A stretch of DNA of 64,000 bases. It comes from Casp-actino8 sp964513215 (GTDB lineage Bacteria; Actinomycetota; Acidimicrobiia; Acidimicrobiales; Ilumatobacteraceae). Location: positions 1 through 64,000 of the forward strand of contig CAZELU010000006.1 of NCBI GenBank assembly GCA_964513215.1, read 5' to 3'. The notes under the pieces were generated by a model, which was not told the origin of the DNA, searched no databases, and worked only from the letters and a program-made list of their open reading frames with translations. A program made the translations under genes and the position numbers. Positions within the stretch are counted from its first letter, which is position 1. The number at the start of each line of letters is the position of its first letter. Below are positions 7,549 through 15,968 of the stretch, in pieces.

Positions 7549-8943
7549 ATGGCAGAGGTCACGCTCCCGCAGTTGGGTGAGACGGTCACCGAAGGAACCA
7601 TCACGCGTTGGTTCAAGAAGGTGGGCGACACCGTGGCGGCTGACGAGCCGTTGTTCGAAGTGTCGACCGACAAGGTCGACACCGAGGTTCCGTCACCCGT
7701 CGCAGGAGTGCTCATCGAGATTCGCGTGCCCGAGGGCGAAACGGTTCCCGTTGGTGCGGTCATCGCCGTCGTGGGTGCCGCTGGTTCGGCTCCTGCTCCG
7801 GCTCCTGCTCCGGCTCCCGCCGCTGCTCCGGCTCCGGCACCGGCACCGGCACCTGCTCCTGCTCCTGCTCCGGCACCTGCTCCGGCACCTGCACCTGCAC
7901 CTGCTCCTGCGCCTGCCACGGCAGCCGCACCCGCAGCAGCCGTCTCGGGCGACAATCGTCTCTTGTCGCCGGTCGTGCGTCGCCTCGTTGCCGAACACGG
8001 CCTCGACGTCGATCGCATCGCCGGGTCGGGCCCCGGTGGCCGAATCACGCGCGAAGACGTGCTCGATCACATCGACAAGCACGGCTCGGCTCCCGCGACC
8101 GCTCCCGCCGCTGTGTCGTCAGCAGCGCCCGCCGCGCCACCGGCTCCGGTCGCTGCGGCTCCGGCGGCAACGCCGGCCCCGGCTGCGCAGGCGTCTCCGG
8201 CTGCCCAGGCGCCCACGGTGCGTGTGGGCGATCGCGACGAAGTCGTGTCGTTGTCGAAGATTCGCAAGGCCACCGGATCACACATGGTCATGTCGAAGAA
8301 CGTCAGTCCTCACGCATTCAGCGTGGTCGAGGTCGACTTCGCGAATGTCGACTCCACGCGCAACCGCGTGAAGGCCGAGTTCAAGGCGCAAGAGGGCTAC
8401 AGCCTCACCTACCTTCCGTTCATCGCTCGTGCGGTGGTCGACGCATTGGCCGACTTCCCGCACATGAACGCGAGTATCAACGGCGACGATCTCGTGGTGC
8501 ATCGATACGTCGATCTCGGTATCGCGGTCGACCTCGATTACCAGGGTCTGCTGGTTCCGGTCGTGCGCAGCGCCGAGGGCAAGCGCCTGCGAGCGATCGC
8601 GCGCGAAATCAACGATCTGGCCAGTCGTGCGCGCAGCCGCAAGTTGTCGCCCGACGAGATTTCGGGTGGCACCTTCACGATCTCCAACAACGGCTCGGCC
8701 GGATCGGTGCTCACCATGCCGATCATCAACCAGCCGCAGGTGGCGATCCTCTCCACCGATGCGATCGTGCGCCGACCGGTCGTCGTCACTCTGCCGTCGG
8801 GCGGCGAAAGCATCGCCATTCATCCCACCGGCAACTTGGCCATGAGTTGGGATCATCGGGCCTTCGACGGCGCCTACGCGGCCGGCTTCCTCGTGCGCGT
8901 GAAGGACATCCTCGAGTCCCGCGACTGGCTACCCGAGATCTGA
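7549..8943 (+). CDS. Dihydrolipoamide acyltransferase (E2) of a 2-oxoacid dehydrogenase complex, SucB-like
   Basis: Core E2 subunit of 464 aa. One lipoyl domain spans about residues 1-78, with the lipoylated lysine at Lys42 in STDKVDTE. An almost pure Ala-Pro linker follows (about 81-130), then the peripheral-subunit-binding domain (about 134-176, LLSPVVRRLVAEHG ... GPGGRITREDV), a second Ala-Pro-rich linker, and the catalytic domain with HxxxD (His436, Asp440 in DHRAFDG). It resembles succinyl- and branched-chain-type E2 proteins, and substrate cannot be fixed because no E1 is nearby. A GAGAGGAA ribosome site precedes the ATG. It lies 18 bp after lpd and 3 bp before the fused lipoylation enzyme. 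Confidence 0.93.
   Translation: MAEVTLPQLGETVTEGTITRWFKKVGDTVAADEPLFEVSTDKVDTEVPSPVAGVLIEIRVPEGETVPVGAVIAVVGAAGSAPAPAPAPAPAAAPAPAPAPAPAPAPAPAPAPAPAPAPAPAPATAAAPAAAVSGDNRLLSPVVRRLVAEHGLDVDRIAGSGPGGRITREDVLDHIDKHGSAPATAPAAVSSAAPAAPPAPVAAAPAATPAPAAQASPAAQAPTVRVGDRDEVVSLSKIRKATGSHMVMSKNVSPHAFSVVEVDFANVDSTRNRVKAEFKAQEGYSLTYLPFIARAVVDALADFPHMNASINGDDLVVHRYVDLGIAVDLDYQGLLVPVVRSAEGKRLRAIAREINDLASRARSRKLSPDEISGGTFTISNNGSAGSVLTMPIINQPQVAILSTDAIVRRPVVVTLPSGGESIAIHPTGNLAMSWDHRAFDGAYAAGFLVRVKDILESRDWLPEI
7780..7938 (+). repeat. GCTCCx/GCACCx microrepeat coding an Ala-Pro linker
   Basis: About 25 imperfect 6-bp units encode alternating Ala-Pro between lipoyl and subunit-binding domains of E2. The extended linker lets the lipoyl arm swing; such repeats can expand or contract in frame. 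Confidence 0.8.
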
Positions 8944-8946
8944 TCG

Positions 8947-10602
8947 ATGCTCCGAGCGCGCTGGCTGGGCCGAGTTCCGTACTCGGAGGCTCTCGCGATC
9001 CAGACCGCGTTGTTCGAGCACGGGGACGACGACCATCTGCTGCTGCTCGAACACCCGCACGTGTTCACCTACGGCCCACGGGCCGAACTCGACAAGAACC
9101 TGAAGTGTGATCCGGCCGCGGTGGGTGCCGACTTCGTGTCGGTCAAGCGGGGCGGCGACATCACCTATCACGGGCCAGGGCAGTTGGTCGGTTACCCCAT
9201 CATCTCGCTCGACAACCGCATCGGTGCGTCACAACACGTGTGCGCCGTCGAACAGATCGTGATCGACACGCTCACCGAACTCGGCGTGCGCGACGCCGGA
9301 CGCCTTCCCGACTTTCCTGGTGTGTGGGTCGATGTGCACGGCCCCAATCCGCGCAAGATCTGCGCGATTGGCGTTCGACTCGCCAACGGTCGCACCATGC
9401 ACGGATTCGCACTGAACGTGTCCACCGATCTCACCTACATGCGCGAACACATCGTTCCGTGCGGAATCGGCGATCGTCCGGTCACCTCGCTGCGCGAAGA
9501 AGGTGTCGACGTCGAGATGCGGGCCGTGGTCGACATCGTCGTACGTCTGGCCGCCGATCGCTGGGCCAATGGCATGGTCGAACGACAAGACGTCGCCTGG
9601 GTTCACCGCCCCGACGACTTGTCGCGGTTCTCACGCGGCGAGGGACCAGGCGAGCCGGTTCGCGTCGGCTCTCGGTCGAATGCTCGCCTGCACGATGCCG
9701 GTGTCTCGGGTGGCCTCGAGGTATCCGATCGCAAACCCGAATGGTTGCGACCCAAGGTCTCGATCGGCCCCGAAGTGCTCGCGGTGAAGTCGACTCTGCG
9801 CGATCTGGGTCTGGTGACCGTGTGCGAAGAAGCCGGTTGTCCGAACCTGTCCGAATGCTGGCGCGATGGCACCGCAACGTTCATGGTGCTCGGCGAGCGG
9901 TGCACCCGAGCATGTGGATTCTGCTTGGTCGACACGCGAAAGCCCGAGGCTCCCGATGCCGACGAACCACAGCGGGTTGCCGAAGCGGTCGTGCGCATGA
10001 ACCTGTCGCACGCCGTGCTCACCATGGTCGCGCGTGACGACCTCGACGACGGTGGCATGTCACATGTGGCGGCCTGCATCGAGGCCATTCGCGAACGCAG
10101 CCCGCACACGCGTGTCGAGACGCTGGTGTCCGACGCCAAAGGCGATGTCGCCTCGTTCGCTCCGCTGTATCGCGCGCGCCCCGACGTGTTCAATCACAAC
10201 ATCGAAACGGTGGCTCGCCTGCAGCGCGCGGTGCGACCCTCGGCTGGTTACGCACGCAGCCTCGGCGTCCTGTCGGCCGCACGCTCGGCCGGTCTCACCA
10301 CCAAGTCGGGTCTGGTGCTCGGAATGGGCGAATCGGTCGACGAAGTCGACGGTTGCCTCGCCGATCTGGCTTCGGTCGGGGTGAGCATCGTGACGATGGG
10401 CCAGTACCTACGACCCACTTCGCATCATCTGCCGGTCGCGCGCTGGATCCATCCCGACGAGTTCGCCCGCTGGAAGCAGATCGGTGAAGGGTTCGGAATC
10501 GCCCACGTGGAGGCCAGCCCACTCACCCGTTCGAGTTATCACGCACGTCAGTCGGCCGACGCCGCCGAGGTGCCGGTGGCTCTCACCGCGAAGGAGCGTT
10601 GA
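8947..10602 (+). CDS. lipBA: Fused octanoyltransferase (LipB) - lipoyl synthase (LipA)
   Basis: One 551-aa reading frame carries both enzymes of de novo lipoylation. Residues about 1-225 are LipB, which moves octanoyl from ACP to the E2 lysine: RGGDITYHGPGQLVGYP, Lys137 in NPRKICAIG, and the acyl-accepting Cys172 in IVPCGIGDRP. Residues about 260-551 are LipA, which inserts two sulfurs. Its auxiliary cluster cysteines are 293, 298 and 304 (CEEAGCPNLSEC), the radical-SAM cysteines are 319, 323 and 326 (CTRACGFC), and RSSY is at 528-531. About 35 polar residues link them, with no stop and no in-frame ATG at the junction. All catalytic residues are present. The gene starts 3 bp after the E2 stop and overlaps pirin. 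Position argues for co-translational supply of modifier and substrate (inference). Confidence 0.95.
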   Translation: MLRARWLGRVPYSEALAIQTALFEHGDDDHLLLLEHPHVFTYGPRAELDKNLKCDPAAVGADFVSVKRGGDITYHGPGQLVGYPIISLDNRIGASQHVCAVEQIVIDTLTELGVRDAGRLPDFPGVWVDVHGPNPRKICAIGVRLANGRTMHGFALNVSTDLTYMREHIVPCGIGDRPVTSLREEGVDVEMRAVVDIVVRLAADRWANGMVERQDVAWVHRPDDLSRFSRGEGPGEPVRVGSRSNARLHDAGVSGGLEVSDRKPEWLRPKVSIGPEVLAVKSTLRDLGLVTVCEEAGCPNLSECWRDGTATFMVLGERCTRACGFCLVDTRKPEAPDADEPQRVAEAVVRMNLSHAVLTMVARDDLDDGGMSHVAACIEAIRERSPHTRVETLVSDAKGDVASFAPLYRARPDVFNHNIETVARLQRAVRPSAGYARSLGVLSAARSAGLTTKSGLVLGMGESVDEVDGCLADLASVGVSIVTMGQYLRPTSHHLPVARWIHPDEFARWKQIGEGFGIAHVEASPLTRSSYHARQSADAAEVPVALTAKER

Positions 10603-11483
10603 TGTCGAATCGTCCGATCGCCGGCACCATTCAGGCCGTCCGCCAGACCGAGGGTGGTGGATTCGTGGTGCGGCGTCCCTTCCCAACCGCACGGGTCGAC
10701 AATCTCGACCCGTTCTTGTTGCTCGACGAGATGGGCCCGGTCGACTACGCACCGGGTCGCGCCATCGGAGCTCCCGATCACCCCCACCGCGGTTTCGAAA
10801 CCGTCACGTACATGATGCACGGCGAGATGGAACACCGTGACTCCAACGGTGGGCACGGTGTCATCACACCGGGCGCCGTGCAATGGATGACGGCCGGAGC
10901 TGGCATCGTGCACAGCGAGATGCCCAGCGACCGCCTGATGCGCGAGGGTGGACGTATGCACGGCTTCCAGTTGTGGGTCAACCTGCCGGCCGCCAAGAAG
11001 ATGATTCCTCCCCGCTACCAGGGTTACGAAGCACACGAAATTCCCTCACGAGTCCTGCCCGGTGGTGGCCTCATCCGAGTGATCGCGGGTGAAGTGGAGG
11101 GTGTGCGCGGCATCGTCGAGACCACCAGTCCCATGGCCTACGCCCACGCAACCTTGCAGCCGACCGAGTCCATCGTGTTCGACGTGCCCGATGGACACAC
11201 TGCACTCGTCCACGTGTTCATCGGCTCGGCCACTGTGAACGGCGTCGAAGGTGATGAGGGCGTGATGATCGTCGGTGATCGATCCTCGGGAGCGATGTCG
11301 ATCACGGCCGGCCCGAACGGATGCGACGTTCTTTTGTTGTCGGGTGAGCCGTTGCTCGAACCGATCGCGCGATACGGCCCGTTCGTCATGAACACCCGTG
11401 AGGAGATCGTCCAGGCGTTCGACGACTACGAGGCCGGCCGACTCGGTCGTATCGTCGCCACCGGATCGGGCGTTTCGCGCTGA
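10602..11483 (+). CDS. Pirin family protein
   Basis: Cupin-superfamily protein of 293 aa. The N-terminal cupin has the pirin signature LLDEMGPVDYAPG, HPHRGFETVTYMMHGEMEHRD and MTAGAGIVHSEMP, with the metal-binding His/Glu set. The C-terminal domain is the usual degenerate cupin. Some pirins are quercetinases and others bind 2-oxoacid dehydrogenase E1; the second possibility is interesting in this operon but unproven. ATG 10602 overlaps the lipBA stop as TGATG, and AAGGAG lies 5 nt upstream, indicating translational coupling. Confidence 0.92.
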   Translation: MSNRPIAGTIQAVRQTEGGGFVVRRPFPTARVDNLDPFLLLDEMGPVDYAPGRAIGAPDHPHRGFETVTYMMHGEMEHRDSNGGHGVITPGAVQWMTAGAGIVHSEMPSDRLMREGGRMHGFQLWVNLPAAKKMIPPRYQGYEAHEIPSRVLPGGGLIRVIAGEVEGVRGIVETTSPMAYAHATLQPTESIVFDVPDGHTALVHVFIGSATVNGVEGDEGVMIVGDRSSGAMSITAGPNGCDVLLLSGEPLLEPIARYGPFVMNTREEIVQAFDDYEAGRLGRIVATGSGVSR

Positions 11484-11490
11484 GCCGGGT

Positions 11491-11506
11491 CGGCTCCCCG
11501 GAGCCG
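11491..11506 (+). terminator. Possible hairpin terminator after pirin
   Basis: CGGCTC and GAGCCG form a 6-bp stem with a 4-nt loop, 8 nt after the pirin stop. There is no T-run, so termination strength is uncertain. Confidence 0.35.
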
Positions 11507-11514
11507 AAGCCAAT

Positions 11515-11520
11515 TAGTGT
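11515..11520 (+). promoter_or_regulatory. Predicted -10 of M24 peptidase gene
   Basis: TAGTGT, 7 nt before GTG 11528. Confidence 0.6.
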
Positions 11521-11527
11521 TCGAAGC

Positions 11528-12664
11528 GTGAGCGGTCATTCCATCGTGTCGCAGGGTGTTACTTCCACCGAGGTGTTCGCGCAGCGAATGGCGCGCACTC
11601 GCGAAGCGATGGCCGAGCGCGGTATCGACGTGCTGCTGCTGTCGGTCGGACTCGATCTGCCGTGGTTGGCCGGGTATCACGCCATGCCCCTCGAACGACT
11701 CACGATGCTGGTGGTGCCGCGCGAGGCGCCGGCCACGCTCGTCATCCCGCGACTCGAAGCGCCCCGCGTGGTCGAACGACCCGAGCTCTTTTCGATGTTG
11801 CCGTGGAACGAAACCGACGACCCGATTGCTCTGACGGCGCGATTGGTCACGAGCGTCGGTGCGCGCACGGTTGCGGTGGGCGATCAGATGTGGGCCCGAT
11901 TCCTCGTCGACTTGCTGGCTCATCTGCCCGCCGTGTCGTGGGTCCGTTCGGTGGAAGTTCTCGGCCCGTTGCGCATGCGCAAGGACGACGCCGAGATCGC
12001 GGCTCTGCGTGCGGCCGGTGCGGCGGTCGATCGCATCGCCGCGCAGTTGCAGGCCGGTGAGATTCCGTTGGTCGGTCGCACCGAGGCTCAAGTGTCGGCC
12101 GATCTGTCGGCCCGCATCCTGGCCGAGGGTCACGACGTCGTGAACTTCGCGATCGTCGCCGCCGGCGAGAACGCCGCGTCACCGCACCACCATCCGGGGT
12201 CGCGCGTGATTCGGGCCGGCGAGATCGTGTTGTGCGATTTCGGCGGCACCATGAACGGTTATTGCAGTGACATCACGCGGTGCGTGCACATCGGGACTCC
12301 GCCGGCCGATCTGGCCGCGGCCTACGCGGTTCTGCTCGAGGCTCAGCAGACATCGGTGGCGTCGGCCGTGGTCGGCACACCGTGCGAGCGCGTCGATGCC
12401 GCCGCGCGTGACGTGATCGCGGCGGCCGGATGGGGCGAGTACTTCGTGCACCGAACCGGCCACGGCATCGGAATGGATGCGCACGAAGATCCGTACATCG
12501 TGAGCGGAAACACACTGCCCCTCGCGGCCGGCCACGCGTTCAGTGTCGAGCCGGGAATCTACGTGCCTGGGAAGTGGGGGATGCGCCTCGAGGACATCGT
12601 GGTGGCGTCCGACGACGGGCCCGACCCGATGAACCGGGTCAACCACGAACTCGTGATCGTCTAG
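11528..12664 (+). CDS. M24 family metallopeptidase (Xaa-Pro aminopeptidase-like)
   Basis: Cytosolic 378-aa pita-bread peptidase that releases N-terminal residues preceding proline or dipeptides with proline. The N-terminal creatinase-like domain (about 1-155) is followed by the catalytic domain. Visible metal ligands are Asp in LCDFGGT, Asp in CSDITR, His in RTGHGIGMDAHEDP, Glu in FSVEPGIYV and Glu in GMRLEDIV. It starts with GTG in a leaderless context and stands alone, convergent with xdhC 16 bp away. Confidence 0.92.
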   Translation: MSGHSIVSQGVTSTEVFAQRMARTREAMAERGIDVLLLSVGLDLPWLAGYHAMPLERLTMLVVPREAPATLVIPRLEAPRVVERPELFSMLPWNETDDPIALTARLVTSVGARTVAVGDQMWARFLVDLLAHLPAVSWVRSVEVLGPLRMRKDDAEIAALRAAGAAVDRIAAQLQAGEIPLVGRTEAQVSADLSARILAEGHDVVNFAIVAAGENAASPHHHPGSRVIRAGEIVLCDFGGTMNGYCSDITRCVHIGTPPADLAAAYAVLLEAQQTSVASAVVGTPCERVDAAARDVIAAAGWGEYFVHRTGHGIGMDAHEDPYIVSGNTLPLAAGHAFSVEPGIYVPGKWGMRLEDIVVASDDGPDPMNRVNHELVIV

Positions 12665-12680
12665 CCCAACCGCGGAGCGG

Positions 12681-13493
12681 TCACGAGTGAATCGAGCCCG
12701 AGGTGTTCTTGAGGCTCGTCGCGCCATGACCAGTGCGACGAGCGATGATCTCGGCGCAGATGGCCACGGCGGTTTCTTCGGGTGTGCGGCCACCGAGGTC
12801 GAGGCCGATCGGTGACATGATTCGTTCGAGATCGCGTGCGCTGCTCACGCCCACTTCGGCCAGACGCTCGAGCCGCTTGTTGTGCGTCTTGCGACTTCCC
12901 ATCACGCCGATGTAACCGACGCTGGTGGCCAGCGCGCCTTGGATCGCGGGTACGTCGAACTTGGGATCGTGCGTGAGAATGCAGACCGCATCGCGCGGGC
13001 CGAGAGTGTGGCCCCGGCGTTCGAACATGGGTGTGGGCCACGACACGATCACTTCGTCGGCCATCGGAAAACGACGCTTGGTGGCGAAGATTTCTCGTGC
13101 GTCGCACACCGTGACGCGGTATCCGAGAACCTTGGCCACGCGTCCGAGGGCAGCGGTGAAGTCGACGGCACCGAAGATCCACATCTGCGGCGGAGGAGCG
13201 AAGGTCTCGATGAACACCGACACCGTCGGTGTGTCGACGAGATCCTCCGGCGTGGCCTGACCTTCCGGGCCGTAGTGACGGACACCGGTTCGGCCGGCTT
13301 CGAGTTCGCCAGCGACATCGCGGGCCACCACTCGGTCGAGATCGGGGTTGCCCAGCGAACCCTCGACGGTTTCGGTGGTGCCCTCGCGCACGACCATCAA
13401 CTTCGCACCCACGTTCGGGCCGTCGATCACGGTGGCCAGCGCCACCGGTGTTTCGGTGCGTACCAGATCGCGAAATCGTTCGTAGAGCGACAT
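12681..13493 (-). CDS. XdhC family protein (C-terminal Rossmann domain type)
   Basis: Maturation factor (270 aa) for molybdenum hydroxylases. XdhC proteins bind Mo cofactor and promote insertion of the sulfido ligand. The N-terminal part (MSLYERFRDLVRTETPVALA) resembles the XdhC/CoxI module, and the C-terminal half is the Rossmann-like XdhC_C domain (MWIFGAVDFTAAL, THDPKFDVPAIQ, YIGVMGSRKTHNKR, GLDLGGRTPEETA). Longer in-frame readings to 13652 overlap the CoxI-like gene, so ATG 13493 is chosen. It is the last gene of the moxR-VWA-coxI-xdhC operon. Its clients are probably the CoxSML-type subunits at 41-50 kb. Confidence 0.9.
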   Translation of the reverse strand: MSLYERFRDLVRTETPVALATVIDGPNVGAKLMVVREGTTETVEGSLGNPDLDRVVARDVAGELEAGRTGVRHYGPEGQATPEDLVDTPTVSVFIETFAPPPQMWIFGAVDFTAALGRVAKVLGYRVTVCDAREIFATKRRFPMADEVIVSWPTPMFERRGHTLGPRDAVCILTHDPKFDVPAIQGALATSVGYIGVMGSRKTHNKRLERLAEVGVSSARDLERIMSPIGLDLGGRTPEETAVAICAEIIARRTGHGATSLKNTSGSIHS

Positions 13494-13503
13494 CGACGTC
13501 ACG

Positions 13504-13821
13504 TCACCACGCGAGAGGTTCGATGAACAAGCGGATCGTGCCACCGCAGGTGAGGCCCACCGCGAACGCTTCGTCGTCGCTGTATCCGAACGACACCATG
13601 CGACCGGGTGAGTGTTCGGCCAGGATGGCCAGGGCCTCGGACACCACGGCACCTTCCACGCATCCGCCGCTCACCGAACCGGCCACTTCGCCATCTTCGT
13701 TGACGGCCATGGCGGCTCCGGGATCGCGTGGACCAGACCCTTCGATCTTGACGACTCGAGCCACGGCAACCTTCTTGCCGTTGGCTCTCCAGCGGTCGAT
13801 GTCGTCGAGGATCTCGCGCAT
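13504..13821 (-). CDS. CoxI-like / XdhC N-terminal domain protein
   Basis: Short 105-aa XdhC/CoxI-family protein containing VAVARVVKIEGSGPRDPGAAM, SVSGGCVEGAV and the cysteine-containing LTCGGTI motif. These are the hallmarks of the N-terminal module. It lacks the Rossmann half, which the next gene supplies 10 bp downstream, so one two-domain function is split over two partly redundant proteins. ATG 13821 is chosen; GTG 13827 is two codons upstream. Confidence 0.88.
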   Translation of the reverse strand: MREILDDIDRWRANGKKVAVARVVKIEGSGPRDPGAAMAVNEDGEVAGSVSGGCVEGAVVSEALAILAEHSPGRMVSFGYSDDEAFAVGLTCGGTIRLFIEPLAW

Positions 13822-13873
13822 GGTCACAGTCTGCCGGTGGCTGGCCCGATCGCCTCGCCAGAGTGATTTCGAC

Positions 13874-15010
13874 TCACGGCTGGCCGATCACTCGAGCCAG
13901 CTCTTCCATCGCCGCCAACGAATGTCCCTCGACGAAGGCGTCGACGTGGGGGAGGGCGGCCGCCATTCCGCGAGCCAACGGTGCGTACCCGGGTGTGACC
14001 TTGAGCGGATTGACCCAGACCAACTTGTGGCTCACCCGATGCAGACGCGACATCTGCTCGGAGAGATGCTCGGGATCACCGCGATCCCAACCGTCCGACA
14101 ACACGACGACGATGGCCCCACGGGCCATTCCGCGCACACCCCATTCGTCGTTGAATTGGTGCAGACAATCGCCCAGGCGGGTGCCACCACTCCAGTCCTG
14201 AACGCGATCGGACGCTCTCTTCAAAGCGCGATCGGGGTCGCGGTTCGACAGTTCGCGGGTGACTCGCGTGAGGCGAGTTCCGATGGCAAAGGCTTCGACC
14301 TTCTGGCGACCGGCCACCGCGGCCTGAACGAAACGGACGAGTGCGCGCGAGTACGGCTCCATCGAACCGGATACGTCGAGCAAGAGAACGAGGCGACGCA
14401 GGCGCTGATCGGGATCGAGATGATGGCGGCGAATCGGCTCACCACCGGTCTGCAGACTCGAACGAACCGTGCGCCGCAGATCGAGGCGCGCGTCTCGTCC
14501 GCGCACGTGGCGGAACGACGTGCGCGGTGAACCAGCCAGTCGCAGTCGGCTCATCATGTGCTGCGCTTCGGCCAACTCGGTCGGTGTGTAGTCGGCGAAG
14601 TCCTTGTGCTTGAGCGTTTCGATCGCCGAGAAACGCAACGTGATGGTCTCGTCGTCCGAGGACGACTCGGCCGAGTCGCGTTCGTCGCTGCCGTCGTCGT
14701 CGGCGTCGAGTTGCAGAGTGAGCTTCATCGTCTCGGTGATCTGTGTCGAGCCGTCGGCCGCGCGACCCAACCAGAACGCTTCGAACGCTCGGTTGAACAG
14801 GGGGAGGTCTTCGGGGCGCCGCACGAGAGTGGTGCGGGCGGCCCAATAGACCGACTCGCGTGAGTCGATGCCGGTACAGCCGAGGGCTTCCACGAAGAGC
14901 AGAACGCTGCCGACAGGAGTGGTGAGGCCAGCTCCGCGAAGAATGCGGCTGAAGGCCACGGCCAGCCGTTCGGCCGGCGAGTCGACCGTGACAGTGGAGG
15001 TGCCGGCCAT
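13874..15010 (-). CDS. VWA-domain protein, CoxE-like
   Basis: A 378-aa von Willebrand A protein of the CoxE type that works with a MoxR/CoxD ATPase in maturation of molybdenum-containing CO dehydrogenase-family enzymes. The acidic middle segment (about residues 105-127) is followed by a C-terminal VWA domain with the MIDAS DVSGSM, a TRL..T segment and VVVLSDGWDRGD. The ATG lies 1 bp after the MoxR stop; a TTG three codons upstream is less likely. Second gene of the operon. Confidence 0.9.
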   Translation of the reverse strand: MAGTSTVTVDSPAERLAVAFSRILRGAGLTTPVGSVLLFVEALGCTGIDSRESVYWAARTTLVRRPEDLPLFNRAFEAFWLGRAADGSTQITETMKLTLQLDADDDGSDERDSAESSSDDETITLRFSAIETLKHKDFADYTPTELAEAQHMMSRLRLAGSPRTSFRHVRGRDARLDLRRTVRSSLQTGGEPIRRHHLDPDQRLRRLVLLLDVSGSMEPYSRALVRFVQAAVAGRQKVEAFAIGTRLTRVTRELSNRDPDRALKRASDRVQDWSGGTRLGDCLHQFNDEWGVRGMARGAIVVVLSDGWDRGDPEHLSEQMSRLHRVSHKLVWVNPLKVTPGYAPLARGMAAALPHVDAFVEGHSLAAMEELARVIGQP

Positions 15011-15011
15011 C

Positions 15012-15929
15012 TCAGGCAACGAGGCTGCGCTGCAAAGCCTGCTTGATGACCTGATCGAGACCGTTGTTGGTGACTCGCTCCTGGTCTTCGCGATACTTCA
15101 GCACGGTGCCAAGAGTTGCGCGCACGAGAGATTCGTCGATTGTCGACGCGCCGAGACGAGCCAGGGCGGTGGCCCAGTCGATGGTCTCGGCGATTCCGGG
15201 CGGCTTGTACAAGTGGAGGCCGCGCATCGTCTCGGTGAGGGCCGCCACCTGACGGGCCAACTGATCGGACACGCCGGTCACGCGACGGCGCACGATCTCG
15301 ACTTCACGGTCGAACGACGGATGCTCGACCCAGTGATAAAGACAGCGTCGCTTGAGGGCGTCGTGCACGTCGCGCGTGCGATTGGACGTGAGCACCACGA
15401 TGGGCGGAACCGCCGCGCGGACGGTTCCGATCTCGGGAATGGTCACCTGGTAATCGGAGAGCACTTCGAGCAAGTAGGCCTCGAACTCGTCGTCGGCGCG
15501 GTCGATCTCGTCGATGAGAAGAACCGGACGTGCGGCAGCGGGTTCGAGGGCCCGCAACACGGCTCGCTTCACCAAGAATCGCTCGGCGTACAACTCGTTC
15601 TCCAGAGCGTCGGCACCCGAGTTGCGAGCCTCGCCGCTGGCCTCGGCCGCGCGGAGGTGCAACAACTGCCGCGAATAGTCCCAGTCGTACACGGCTTGGT
15701 TGGCGTCGATCCCCTCGTAGCACTGCAGACGAATCAATTCACCGCCGGTCCACCGGGCCAACACCTTGGCCAACTCGGTCTTGCCGACGCCGGCTTCACC
15801 TTCGAGAAGGAGTGGGCGTTCGAGGCTCAACGACAGGAACACCGCGGTGGCGAGACCAGTGTCGCAGAGGTAACCCTGCTGTTCGAGAGCGGCCGCGACG
15901 GTGCCGGGGGACATGTTGCTGTCGGCCAT
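15012..15929 (-). CDS. MoxR-type AAA+ ATPase, CoxD-like
   Basis: AAA+ chaperone ATPase of 305 aa. Walker A is GEAGVGKTE, Walker B is VLLIDEIDRAD, sensor 1 is VVLTSN, and the arginine-rich ALKRRCLYHW follows. The MoxR/CoxD type, paired with a VWA protein and XdhC genes, is known to rearrange or sulfurate the Mo/Cu site of CO dehydrogenase-like enzymes. It leads the four-gene operon from a leaderless promoter. Confidence 0.92.
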   Translation of the reverse strand: MADSNMSPGTVAAALEQQGYLCDTGLATAVFLSLSLERPLLLEGEAGVGKTELAKVLARWTGGELIRLQCYEGIDANQAVYDWDYSRQLLHLRAAEASGEARNSGADALENELYAERFLVKRAVLRALEPAAARPVLLIDEIDRADDEFEAYLLEVLSDYQVTIPEIGTVRAAVPPIVVLTSNRTRDVHDALKRRCLYHWVEHPSFDREVEIVRRRVTGVSDQLARQVAALTETMRGLHLYKPPGIAETIDWATALARLGASTIDESLVRATLGTVLKYREDQERVTNNGLDQVIKQALQRSLVA

Positions 15930-15936
15930 CGATCAG

Positions 15937-15942
15937 AGCGTA
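15937..15942 (-). promoter_or_regulatory. Predicted -10 of maturation operon
   Basis: TACGCT, 7 nt before ATG 15929. Confidence 0.6.
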
Positions 15943-15968
15943 GAGGTGTCGGGGCGACGACGCACCGT

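Noticed and set aside
7404..8082. Long minus-strand frame with Ala-Gly repeats opposite E2
   Set aside because: It is the mirror of the Ala-Pro linker repeat and has no family features.
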